The notes below the pieces were generated by a model. That model saw only the letters and a program-made list of their open reading frames with translations. It had not been told where the DNA came from and made no database searches. A program made the position numbers and the translations under genes. Shown piece by piece: positions 27,689 to 35,830 of a stretch of 64,000 nucleotides of DNA. How positions within the stretch are numbered: the first letter of the stretch is position 1; each line of letters starts with the position of its first letter. The DNA is from Rhodoferax sp. (GTDB taxonomy: Bacteria; Pseudomonadota; Gammaproteobacteria; Burkholderiales; Burkholderiaceae_C), in assembly GCA_024236015.1 (NCBI GenBank), contig JACKLK010000011.1, positions 92,342 through 156,341 of the forward strand, given 5' to 3'.

Positions 27689-28633
27689 ATGCGAGACCAC
27701 GCCATCTTCGACAAGATCGACCTTCATTTGATCAGGGTCTTGCATACCGTGTTGACAGAACGCAGTGTTTCGCGCGCCGCCGTCCGACTGGGCATGCACC
27801 AGCCGGCGGTCAGCGCGTCGCTCAAGCGGCTGCGCGATTTCGCCCAGGACCCCTTGTTGGTGCGCGCCGGTGGCGGCATGGTGCCCACGGAGGCCGGTTC
27901 GCGCATGATCGAGACCAGCGCCAGCATCCTGCGCAGCGCCGAGGTGTTGTTCGCCGACGCACGGAGCTTCGATCCGCCCCGGGCCGAACATCTGTTCCGC
28001 ATCGCCGCCAGCGACTACCTCGATACCCAGTTCCTGCCCCGGCTGGTCGGGCAGATCAAGTCCCAGGCTCCGCTGTGCGGCATCGAGATCCTGCCGCTGT
28101 CGCGCGACACCGACTACCGCAACCAGCTGGCCCAGGGGGAGGTCGACATCGTGATCGGCAACTGGAGCACGCCGCCGGACGATCTGCACCTGGGCTCGCT
28201 GTTCGACGACGAGGTCGTGTCCATGGTCTCGGAGCACCATCCCGCGGTGCGCCGCGGCTGGGACCAGCAGGACTGGCTGGCGGCCGACCATGTCGCGCCC
28301 GGTGCGACCCATCCGGGTGCCAAGGGCGTGATCGACGAGCATCTGGAGGTGCTGGGCCTGCGGCGCCGGATCAGCGTGCGCGTGGCCCATTTCGGCCTGA
28401 TGCCCGCCATGGTGGCATCAAGCTTGCTAGTGCTGACCACCGGTCGTGCGTACTGCGAACGGTTTGCCGGGCGACTGCCGGTGTGTATCCTGCCGTGTCC
28501 GGTGCCGTTCCCGCGCATGCGGTATTACCAGCTCTGGCATGCCCGCAGCCACGGCTCGGCGGCGGGCCGGTGGCTGCGTGAACGCGTCAAGGCGGTGGCG
28601 GCCGGCTTGCCGCACGAGGCGACGACCGATTGA
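27689..28633 (+). CDS. LysR-family regulator divergent from xdhAB
   Basis: This encodes 314 residues. The N-terminal winged HTH shows FDKIDLHLIRVLHTVLTERS, then VSRAAVRLGMHQPAVSASLKRL. The effector-binding region begins around residue 95 (HLFRIAASDYLDTQFLPRL) and shows QGEVDIVIGNW. The ATG at 27689 is chosen because longer frames lack sense upstream. It faces xdhA across a short gap and precedes the BMP-type purine importer by 79 bases in the same direction. It is therefore a candidate regulator of xanthine dehydrogenase and perhaps of import, with a purine as the likely co-inducer. The regulatory target is inferred. Confidence 0.93.
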   Translation: MRDHAIFDKIDLHLIRVLHTVLTERSVSRAAVRLGMHQPAVSASLKRLRDFAQDPLLVRAGGGMVPTEAGSRMIETSASILRSAEVLFADARSFDPPRAEHLFRIAASDYLDTQFLPRLVGQIKSQAPLCGIEILPLSRDTDYRNQLAQGEVDIVIGNWSTPPDDLHLGSLFDDEVVSMVSEHHPAVRRGWDQQDWLAADHVAPGATHPGAKGVIDEHLEVLGLRRRISVRVAHFGLMPAMVASSLLVLTTGRAYCERFAGRLPVCILPCPVPFPRMRYYQLWHARSHGSAAGRWLRERVKAVAAGLPHEATTD

Positions 28634-28712
28634 CGGGGCGCGACGACAATGTTTCCCTGCAACCGGACCTGCAACCTGCGCCCGCGGGCGCATCGATGAG
28701 CGACAAGCCAGG

Positions 28713-30239
28713 ATGACCACGACCACGACGGCACGACTGCAATTGAAGGGCATCACCAAGCGGTATCCGTCGGTGGTGGCGAACAGCGAGGTGTCGCTGA
28801 CGGTGATGCCGGGCGAAACCCATGCCGTGCTCGGCGAGAACGGCGCCGGCAAGTCCACGCTGATGAAGATCATCTACGGCTCGGTCAAGCCCGATGCCGG
28901 CAGCGTGGTGTTCAACGGCGAGCCGGTGCACATCCGCAATCCGCAGGAGGCGCGGGCGATGGGCATCAGCATGGTGTTCCAGCATTTCAGCCTGTTCGAC
29001 ACCATCACCGTGGCCGAGAACGTCTGGCTGGGGCTGGCCAGGACCCTGTCGCTGGCCGAAGTCACCCGGTCCATCGTGTCCAAGGCCCAGGAATACGGCC
29101 TGGACATCGACCCGGCGCGACCGGTGCACACGCTCAGCGTGGGCGAGATGCAGCGGGTCGAGATCATCCGGGCGCTGCTGACCAACCCCCAGTTGCTGAT
29201 CCTGGACGAGCCCACCTCGGTGCTGACGCCGCAGGCGGTCGACAAGTTGTTCATCGTGCTCAAGAAGCTGGCCTCCGAAGGCTGCAGCATCCTGTACATC
29301 AGCCACAAGCTGCACGAGATCCGCGAACTGTGCACCGCCTGCACCGTGCTGCGCGGCGGCAAGGTCACCGGGGTGTGCAACCCGGCCGACGAAACGAATG
29401 CGTCGCTGTCGCGCCTGATGATCGGGGCCGAGCCGCCGGAGTTGACCCACCGCGAGCAAAAGCCCGGCGCGCCGGTGCTGCAGGTCTCCAGCCTGAGCCT
29501 GGCGCGCGAGGACCAGTTCGGCGTCGACCTCGACGACGTGTCGCTGCAGGTCTGCGCCGGCGAGGTGGTGGGCATCGCCGGTGTCTCGGGCAACGGCCAG
29601 CGCGAACTGCTGTATGCCTTGTCCGGCGAAGACTGCCGCGCCCGCGCCGGCAGCATCCGCATGGGAGAGGTCGACATGGCGGCGCTGCATCCGGGAGCGC
29701 GGCGCAAGCTCGGCCTGCATTTCGTGCCCGAGGAGCGGCTGGGGCGTGGCGCCGTGCCCACGCTGGGGCTGGCGCACAACCTGCTGCTGACCCGCAACGA
29801 GGCCTTGTCCGGGCCCATGCACTGGATCCACCTGGGCCAGTTGCGCGCGCAGGCGGCCGACATCATCCGGCGCTTCAACGTCAAGGCGGGCGGGCCGGAT
29901 TCCGCCGCCCGGTCCCTGTCCGGCGGCAATCTGCAGAAATTCATCGTCGGGCGCGAGATCGACGCCCGGCCCAAGCTGCTGATCGTCTCGCAACCGACCT
30001 GGGGCGTGGACGTGGGCGCGTCGGCCCAGATCCGCAGCGAGATCCTGGAGCTGCGCGACCAGGGCTGTGCGGTGCTGGTGGTCAGCGAGGAGCTCGACGA
30101 ACTGTTCGAACTCAGCGACCGGCTGCACGTGATCGCCAAGGGGCGGCTGTCGCCGTCGGTGCCGATCGCGCAGGCCACGGTGGAGAAGATCGGCGAGTGG
30201 ATGAGCGGATTGTGGGAGGCCGACCATGCTCAGGCTTGA
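28713..30239 (+). CDS. nucleoside/nucleobase ABC transporter ATP-binding protein
   Basis: This encodes 508 residues with two tandem ABC cassettes, as in the sugar/nucleoside (NupO/RbsA-like) class. Domain 1 has Walker A GENGAGKST, signature LSVGEMQRVE and Walker B LLILDEPTS. Domain 2 has the degenerate Walker A GVSGNGQREL, signature LSGGNLQK and an altered Walker B region (LLIVSQPTWGVDVG), normal for this class. It powers import through the two permeases that follow. Its end overlaps the first permease by 14 bases. With the BMP receptor downstream, the complex should take up purines or purine nucleosides. Confidence 0.95.
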   Translation: MTTTTTARLQLKGITKRYPSVVANSEVSLTVMPGETHAVLGENGAGKSTLMKIIYGSVKPDAGSVVFNGEPVHIRNPQEARAMGISMVFQHFSLFDTITVAENVWLGLARTLSLAEVTRSIVSKAQEYGLDIDPARPVHTLSVGEMQRVEIIRALLTNPQLLILDEPTSVLTPQAVDKLFIVLKKLASEGCSILYISHKLHEIRELCTACTVLRGGKVTGVCNPADETNASLSRLMIGAEPPELTHREQKPGAPVLQVSSLSLAREDQFGVDLDDVSLQVCAGEVVGIAGVSGNGQRELLYALSGEDCRARAGSIRMGEVDMAALHPGARRKLGLHFVPEERLGRGAVPTLGLAHNLLLTRNEALSGPMHWIHLGQLRAQAADIIRRFNVKAGGPDSAARSLSGGNLQKFIVGREIDARPKLLIVSQPTWGVDVGASAQIRSEILELRDQGCAVLVVSEELDELFELSDRLHVIAKGRLSPSVPIAQATVEKIGEWMSGLWEADHAQA

Positions 30240-31293
30240 AGCGCGGCCCCAGCCCTCGGCCCTGTGGAGCTACGGCTCGCCGATCCTGGCCCTGCTGCTC
30301 ACCGTGGTGATCGGCGTCGTCATGTTCGTCGCGCTGGGCAAGGACCCGCTGCGCGGGCTCGAGATGTTCTTCTGGCTGCCGATCAGCAGCGGCTACCAGG
30401 TGGGCGAGCTGCTGGTCAAGGCCACGCCGCTGCTGATCATCGCGCTGGGGCTGGCGATCTGCTTTCGCTCCAATGTGTGGAACATCGGCGCCGAAGGCCA
30501 ATACGTCATCGGTGCCATCTTCGCCGGCGGCGTCGCGCTGATGGCCGACAAGACCACCGGCGCCTGGATCCTGGTGCCGATCGTGCTCGCCGGTGTGCTC
30601 GGCGGCATGGTGTGGGCCGCCATCACCGCGCTGCTGCGCGACCGCTTCAATGCCAACGAGATCCTGGTCAGCCTGATGCTGGTCTATGTCGCGGTGCAAC
30701 TGCTCAGCTACCTGGTGGGCGGGCCCTGGAAGGATCCGCAGGGTTTCAACTTCCCGCAGACCAAGACCTTCGAGGCGATCACGCGGATTCCCCGCCTGTT
30801 CGACGGCTCGCGCGTGAGCATCGGCGTGTTGTTCGCCGTCGTCGGCGTGCTGGCGATGTGGGTCTTCCTGTTCCGCACCCGCGCCGGCTTCGCGCAGCAG
30901 GTCGGCGGCCTGGCGCCGGCCGCCGCGCGGTATGCCGGTTATTCGTCGCGCCAGGCCTTGTGGACGGCGCTGCTGATCTCCGGCGGCGCGGCCGGCCTGG
31001 CCGGCGCGCTCGAGGTGGCCGGGCCGATCGGCCAGCTCACGACCTACCTGCCGGCCGGTTACGGCTTTGCGGCCATCATCGTGGCCTACGTGGGGCGCCT
31101 GCATCCGGTGGGCATGGTGTTCTCGGCCATCCTGATGAGCATGTTCTACATCGGCGGCGAGATGGCGCAGTCCCGCCTGGGCCTGACCAAGTCGCTGACC
31201 GGCGTGTTCCAGGGCCTGTTGCTGTTCTGCCTGCTGGCCTGCGATACCTTGGTGAACTACCGGCTGCGGATCGGCCGTGCGGGGAGGGCATGA
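30226..31293 (+). CDS. nucleoside/nucleobase ABC transporter permease 1
   Basis: This encodes 355 residues with around nine to ten hydrophobic helices, of the BPD_transp_2 (NupP/YufP-like) type. Recognisable segments are LLVKATPLLIIALGLAICFR, SNVWNIGAEGQYVIGAI and RFNANEILVSLMLVYVAVQL. It forms half of the inner-membrane channel. It starts inside the end of the ATPase gene and ends in the ATGA overlap with the second permease, so three genes are tightly coupled. The ligand is inferred from the purine genes around it. Confidence 0.95.
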   Translation: MLRLEARPQPSALWSYGSPILALLLTVVIGVVMFVALGKDPLRGLEMFFWLPISSGYQVGELLVKATPLLIIALGLAICFRSNVWNIGAEGQYVIGAIFAGGVALMADKTTGAWILVPIVLAGVLGGMVWAAITALLRDRFNANEILVSLMLVYVAVQLLSYLVGGPWKDPQGFNFPQTKTFEAITRIPRLFDGSRVSIGVLFAVVGVLAMWVFLFRTRAGFAQQVGGLAPAAARYAGYSSRQALWTALLISGGAAGLAGALEVAGPIGQLTTYLPAGYGFAAIIVAYVGRLHPVGMVFSAILMSMFYIGGEMAQSRLGLTKSLTGVFQGLLLFCLLACDTLVNYRLRIGRAGRA

Positions 31294-32213
31294 TGGATTC
31301 CTATGCATTGCTGGTCGCAGCCACCCTCAACGCCGGCACCGTGCTGGCGCTGGCCTCGCTGGGCCTGCTGATCAACGAGAAGGTCGGCATCGTCAACCTG
31401 GGCGCCGAGGGCATGATGCTGTGCGCGGCGATCGCCGGTTTCGCCACCGTCGTGCACACCGGCAGCGACGGCCTGGGTTTTGTCGCCGGCATCGCCGCCG
31501 GCGCGGTGCTGGCGGCCCTGTTCGGCCTGCTGGTGATCTGGCTCAACACCAACCAGTACGCGACCGGGCTGGCGCTGACGCTGTTCGGCGCCGGTTTCTC
31601 CGCCTTCGTCGGGACCGGCTACGTGCAGGCCCGCATGCCGGAGCGGCCGTCGTTCGCGATTCCCGGGCTGGCCGACATTCCGCTGCTGGGCCCGGCGCTG
31701 TTTCGCCACCATCCGCTGGTCTACCTGACCGTGCTCTTCGCCGCCGCGCTGATCTGGTTCATGTACCGGACCCGCGCCGGGCTGGTGATGCGCAGCGTCG
31801 GCGAGAGTCCGGAATCGGCCCACGCGCTGGGGTATCCGGTGCGGCGCATCCGGCTGTTGGCGGTGGTGGTGGGCGGCGCATTGTGCGGCCTGGCCGGCGC
31901 CTACCTGTCCATCATCTACACCCCGCTGTGGGTCGAGGGCATGGTGTCGGGCAAGGGCTGGATCGCGCTGGCGCTGACCACCTTCGCCACCTGGCGACCG
32001 GCACGGGTATTGCTAGGTGCCTATCTGTTTGGCGGTGTGACCATGCTGCAGTTCCATCTGCAAGGTATCGGCGTCGAGGTGCCGAGCCAGTTCCTGACCA
32101 TGCTGCCCTACCTGGCCACGATCGTCGTGCTGGCACTGATTTCGCGCAACCCGCAGTGGATTCGCATCAATATGCCGGCATCGATCGGAAAGCCGTTTTA
32201 TCCCGGCTCATAA
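31290..32213 (+). CDS. nucleoside/nucleobase ABC transporter permease 2
   Basis: This encodes 307 residues with about eight to nine hydrophobic helices, the NupQ/YufQ-like partner of the preceding permease. It shows TVLALASLGLLINEKVGIVN, NLGAEGMMLCAAIAGF and NTNQYATGLALTLFGAGFSA. Two ATG codons in tandem (31290 and 31293) begin the frame, the first overlapping the preceding stop codon. A GGGGAGGG run sits just before them as a ribosome site. The receptor gene follows after 35 bases. Confidence 0.94.
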   Translation: MMDSYALLVAATLNAGTVLALASLGLLINEKVGIVNLGAEGMMLCAAIAGFATVVHTGSDGLGFVAGIAAGAVLAALFGLLVIWLNTNQYATGLALTLFGAGFSAFVGTGYVQARMPERPSFAIPGLADIPLLGPALFRHHPLVYLTVLFAAALIWFMYRTRAGLVMRSVGESPESAHALGYPVRRIRLLAVVVGGALCGLAGAYLSIIYTPLWVEGMVSGKGWIALALTTFATWRPARVLLGAYLFGGVTMLQFHLQGIGVEVPSQFLTMLPYLATIVVLALISRNPQWIRINMPASIGKPFYPGS

Positions 32214-32248
32214 TCGAGTGTTTCGCTGATCCCTCATCAAGGAAGACC

Positions 32249-33412
32249 ATGACTGACCTGAAAAAACGATCCCTGATCCAGATGGCCGCGTTGTCGGCCA
32301 TTGCCGCCGCCGTATTGACCGGTTGCGGCAAGAAAGAGGAACCGGCGCCCGCTCCGGCGCCGGAACCCGCACCCGCGGCGGCCGCCGCGCCGGCCAAGCC
32401 CGAGCCGCTGAAGATCGCGTTCGCCTACGTCGGCCCGGTCGGCGACGGCGGCTGGACCTACGCGCACGACCAGGGCCGCAAGGCGGTCGAGCAGGAGTTC
32501 GGCGACAAGGTCGTGACCTCGTTCGTCGAGAACGTGCCCGAGTCGGCCGATGCCGAACGCGTGCTGCGCGACATGGCCAGCCAGGGCAACCAGCTGATCT
32601 TCGGCACCACCTTCGGCTACATGGAGCCGATGCTCAAGATCGCGGCCGACTTCAAGGACGTCAAGTTCGAGCATGCGACCGGCTACAAGCAGGCCGAGAA
32701 CATGCGCACCTATGACAGCCGCACCTACGAAGGCGCCTACATGGCCGGTGTCATCGCCGGCAAGATGACCAAGAGCAATACGCTGGGCGTGGTCGCGTCG
32801 GTGCCGATTCCCGAGGTGATCCGCAACATCAACAGCTTCACGCTGGGTGCGCAGTCGAGCAATCCGAAGATCAAGACCAAGGTGGTCTGGGTCAACGAAT
32901 GGTTCAACCCGCCAAAGGAAACCGAGGCGGCGACCTCGCTGATCAACGGCGGTGCCGACGTGTTGTTCCAGAACACCGACTCGCCGGCCGTGCTCAAGAC
33001 CGCACAGGACAAGGGCAAGCGTGCATTCGGCTGGGATTCCGACATGACCGCCTACGGTCCCAAGGCCCACCTGGGTTCGGCCATCATCAACTGGGCGCCG
33101 TATTACATCCAGGCCACCAAGGAAGCGCTGGACGGCACCTGGAAGGGCGGCGGCGGCGTGTGGTGGGGCCACAAGGAAGGCGCCATCGACATGGTGTCCA
33201 TCGCCGAGGACGTGCCGGCCGAGACCAAGGCCCGCATCGACGAGATCAAGGCCGGCCTGAAGGAAGGCACGTTCGCGATCTGGAAGGGTCCGATCGTGGG
33301 CCAGGACGGCAAGGAGATCCTGGCCAAGGACGTCGTGGCCGATGACAAGTTCCTGGGCGGCGTGAACTTCTACGTCAAGGGCGTCGAAGGCAAGGTGCCC
33401 GGCAGCAAGTAA
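32249..33412 (+). CDS. BMP-family lipoprotein receptor of the purine ABC importer
   Basis: This encodes 387 residues. A lipoprotein signal ends in LTGC (Cys26), followed by a charged GKKEE and a Pro/Ala-rich tether to about residue 52. The BMP (PnrA-like) domain then begins with LKIAFAYVGPVGDGGWTYAH and includes NQLIFGTTFGYMEP and YIQATKEALDGTWKGGG. It would be anchored to a membrane and deliver purine nucleobases or nucleosides to the permeases. AAGGAAG lies just upstream of the ATG. A strong intrinsic terminator follows at 33461-33493, closing the importer operon. Confidence 0.95.
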   Translation: MTDLKKRSLIQMAALSAIAAAVLTGCGKKEEPAPAPAPEPAPAAAAAPAKPEPLKIAFAYVGPVGDGGWTYAHDQGRKAVEQEFGDKVVTSFVENVPESADAERVLRDMASQGNQLIFGTTFGYMEPMLKIAADFKDVKFEHATGYKQAENMRTYDSRTYEGAYMAGVIAGKMTKSNTLGVVASVPIPEVIRNINSFTLGAQSSNPKIKTKVVWVNEWFNPPKETEAATSLINGGADVLFQNTDSPAVLKTAQDKGKRAFGWDSDMTAYGPKAHLGSAIINWAPYYIQATKEALDGTWKGGGGVWWGHKEGAIDMVSIAEDVPAETKARIDEIKAGLKEGTFAIWKGPIVGQDGKEILAKDVVADDKFLGGVNFYVKGVEGKVPGSK

Positions 33413-33460
33413 GCAGCAGTCCGCCGGCCCCGTCGCCGCCAGGCGCGGGGCCTTGCCTGC

Positions 33461-33493
33461 AAGGGCTGCCCGATGGCAGCCCTTTTGTGTTTT
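33461..33493 (+). terminator. intrinsic terminator after the purine importer operon
   Basis: A perfect ten-base stem (AAGGGCTGCC paired with GGCAGCCCTT) closes a four-base loop CGAT at 33471-33474 and is followed by TTGTGTTTT. It lies 48 bases after the BMP receptor stop and 20 bases before the adenine deaminase start. Expression of the deaminase then needs read-through or a promoter embedded here. Confidence 0.9.
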
Positions 33494-33512
33494 CGAGAGG
33501 AAGGATGCCACC

Positions 33513-34550
33513 GTGAAAGTCAAACCCGTTGCGCCGGACCGCCTGCCCGAGCTGCTGCGCGCCATGCCCAAGGCCGAGCTGCACATGCACATCGAAGGCT
33601 CGCTGGAGCCGGAACTGATCTTCCAGCTGGCCGGGCGCAATGGCATGACGCTGGACTATCCGGACGTGGAGTCGCTGCGCCGGGCCTACGTGTTCAACAA
33701 CCTGCAGGACTTCCTGGACATCTACCACACCGGCACCACGGTGCTGCGCACCGAGCAGGACTTCTACGACATGACCCACGCCTACCTGGCGCGTGCCCAT
33801 GCCGACAACGTGCTGCACGCCGAGATCTTCTTCGACACCCAGACCCACACCGGCCACGGCCTGGACGCGTCGGTGGTGGTCAACGGCCTGCACCGCGCCT
33901 GCGTGGACGCGCAGGCCGCGTTCGGCATCAACGCCTCGCTGATCATGTGTTTCCTGCGCCACCTCAGCGAGCGCGAGGCTTTCGAGGCGCTGGAGCAGGT
34001 GTTGCCGCTGCGCGAGAAGATCGTCGGCATCGGCCTGGCCTCGAGCGAGGTCGGTCATCCACCGGAGAAGTTCGCACGCGTGTTCGCGCGCTGCCGCGAG
34101 CTGGGGTTCCGGCTCGTCGCGCACGCCGGCGAGGAAGGCCCGCCGGCCTACATCTGGAGCGCGCTGGACGTGCTCAAGGTCGAACGCATCGACCACGGTG
34201 TGCAGGCCATCCACGACCCGGCCCTGATGCGGCGCCTGGCCGACGCGCGGATCGCGCTGACGGTGTGCCCGCTGTCCAACATCAAGCTGTGCGTGTTCGA
34301 CGACCTGTCGCAGCACAACCTGGGCCGCATGCTGGACGCCGGCATCGCGGCGACCATCAACTCCGACGACCCGGCGTATTTCGGCGGCTACATCAACGAG
34401 AACTTCACGCAGACCTTCGCCGCGCTCGGCCTGTCGGCGCAACAGGCCTGGCAGCTGTCGGCCAACAGCTTCAACGCCAGCTTTGCCGACGACAGCGTCA
34501 AGCGACGGTATCTCGAGCGCCTGAACGGCTGCTTCGAGACCTTCCGGTAG
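33513..34550 (+). CDS. adenine deaminase (adenosine-deaminase-like family)
   Basis: This encodes 345 residues of the adenosine/adenine deaminase family. Metal ligands HMHIEGS, the catalytic region HAGEEGPPAYIW and the final SDDPAYFGGY are present. The HAGEEGPP context and GLASSEVG resemble the bacterial adenine deaminase group, which converts adenine to hypoxanthine, rather than classic adenosine deaminase. The start is a GTG at 33513 with AGGAAGG eight bases upstream. Hypoxanthine would feed XdhAB. It is flanked by intrinsic terminators on both sides and so seems to form its own transcription unit. Adenine versus adenosine preference is inferred. Confidence 0.9.
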   Translation: MKVKPVAPDRLPELLRAMPKAELHMHIEGSLEPELIFQLAGRNGMTLDYPDVESLRRAYVFNNLQDFLDIYHTGTTVLRTEQDFYDMTHAYLARAHADNVLHAEIFFDTQTHTGHGLDASVVVNGLHRACVDAQAAFGINASLIMCFLRHLSEREAFEALEQVLPLREKIVGIGLASSEVGHPPEKFARVFARCRELGFRLVAHAGEEGPPAYIWSALDVLKVERIDHGVQAIHDPALMRRLADARIALTVCPLSNIKLCVFDDLSQHNLGRMLDAGIAATINSDDPAYFGGYINENFTQTFAALGLSAQQAWQLSANSFNASFADDSVKRRYLERLNGCFETFR

Positions 34551-34589
34551 GCCCGTGCGGGGCGCCGCGCCCCGCGTAAAATGCGCCTC

Positions 34590-34619
34590 GGCCCGTCGCT
34601 CCGGCGGGCCTTTGTCTTT
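34590..34619 (+). terminator. intrinsic terminator after adenine deaminase
   Basis: A nine-base stem (GGCCCGTCG with CGGCGGGCC, one G-T pair) closes a CTC loop at 34599-34601 and is followed by TTTGTCTTT. It begins 39 bases after the adenine deaminase stop and lies 23 bases before the next ATG. Confidence 0.85.
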
Positions 34620-34642
34620 CCGGAGCCATGTAGAGGACCACC

Positions 34643-35749
34643 ATGTACAAAAACCTCGCCGCCGCATTCGCGGCCGCCTGTTGTTTTCTTTTTTCCCCTG
34701 TTTTTCCTGCCCACGCGCAGACGCCACCGCTCAAGGTCGGTTTCGTCTATGTCGCGCCCCTGACGCCGATGGGCTGGGTGCACCAGCACGACGAGGGCCG
34801 CAAGGCCATGCTGGCCGCGCTCAATCCCCCCGGCGCCGCCCCGCGGGTGACGACGAGCGTGGTCGAGAACGTGGCCGAGGGCCCGGACGCCGAGCGCGTG
34901 ATCCGCGACCTGGCGCGCCAGGGCCACACACTGATCTTCACGCCCAGCTTCGGCTACATGGAGCCCACGCTGGCGGTGGCGCGCGAGTTTCCCGACGTCC
35001 GCTTCGAGTCGATCACCGGCTACAAGACGGCGCCCAACGTGGCCACGGCCAATGCGCGGTACTACGAGGGGCGTTATCTGGCCGGCGTGGCGGCCGGCCG
35101 CATGACGAAGACCCATGTCGCGGGGTATGTCGCGGGTTTCCCGATTCCGGAGGTGCTGCAGGGCATCAACGCCTTCACGCTGGGCATGCGCTCGGTCGAC
35201 CCCCAGGCCCAGGTCAAGGTGATCTGGCTGCAGGCCTGGTTCGACCCGACACGCGAGCGCGACGCCGCGATGGCGCTGATGGACCAGGACGCCGACGTGC
35301 TGGCCTTCCACACCGGCTCGAATGCGGTGATGGTGGCCGCGCAGGAACGCGGCAAGCTGGCGGTGGCCTACCACTCGGACATGCGCGCGGTCGCACCGCA
35401 GGCGCAGATCGTCGCCGTGACGCACGAGTGGGGCGCGTATTACACCCGCCGTGCCCGGGCCGTGCTCGACGGCAGCTGGCGTTCCGGCAATGTCTGGGGC
35501 GGCATCCGCGAGGGCATGATCCGGGTCGGCGACTTCGGTCCGGCGGTCGGCGCGCCGGTGCGCGACGAGGTGATGGCGCGGCAGAAGGACATTGCCGAGG
35601 GCCGCCTGCACCCGTTCCGGGCGCGCCAGCCGGTGCTGGACAACACGGGCAGGACCGTGATCGCCGCCGGCGAGACCCTGAGCGACGCCCGCATCCTGGC
35701 CATGGACTGGCTGGCGCAGGGCGTCAGCGCGGCGCCGCTCAAGCGCTGA
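34643..35749 (+). CDS. second BMP-family receptor, secreted soluble form
   Basis: This encodes 368 residues, a paralogue of the receptor at 32249. It shares VGFVYVAPLTPMGWVHQHDE, GHTLIFTPSFGYMEPT and GFPIPEVLQGINAFTLGMRS. It has a type I signal peptide (cleavage after AHA, residue 25) instead of a lipobox, so it should be free in the periplasm. GAGGA lies ahead of the ATG. No permease or ATPase follows, so it probably shares the importer upstream, widening its ligand range. The gene lies between adenine deaminase and guanine deaminase, which points to a purine ligand; which one is unknown. Confidence 0.92.
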   Translation: MYKNLAAAFAAACCFLFSPVFPAHAQTPPLKVGFVYVAPLTPMGWVHQHDEGRKAMLAALNPPGAAPRVTTSVVENVAEGPDAERVIRDLARQGHTLIFTPSFGYMEPTLAVAREFPDVRFESITGYKTAPNVATANARYYEGRYLAGVAAGRMTKTHVAGYVAGFPIPEVLQGINAFTLGMRSVDPQAQVKVIWLQAWFDPTRERDAAMALMDQDADVLAFHTGSNAVMVAAQERGKLAVAYHSDMRAVAPQAQIVAVTHEWGAYYTRRARAVLDGSWRSGNVWGGIREGMIRVGDFGPAVGAPVRDEVMARQKDIAEGRLHPFRARQPVLDNTGRTVIAAGETLSDARILAMDWLAQGVSAAPLKR

Positions 35750-35772
35750 TGGCGCGCGCGCAGCCCGCCCAT

Positions 35773-35801
35773 GGCCTTCATGCGGGTTTTCGTATGAAGC
35801 C
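35773..35801. repeat. bulged inverted repeat upstream of guanine deaminase
   Basis: GGCCTTCAT and ATGAAGCC pair across GCGGGTTTTCGT with one extra C in the left arm. The site is 23 bases after the second BMP gene and 29 bases before the guaD ATG. There is no T-run after it, so an operator or mRNA hairpin is as likely as a terminator. Confidence 0.4.
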
Positions 35802-35830
35802 TGCCGTGCTTGTTCGGTAAGCTCGGAGCC

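Noticed and set aside
32340..32405. Short Ala/Pro codon repeat in the first BMP receptor
   Set aside because: It encodes the flexible tether after the lipobox, which is normal for tethered lipoproteins, and is not a DNA repeat element.
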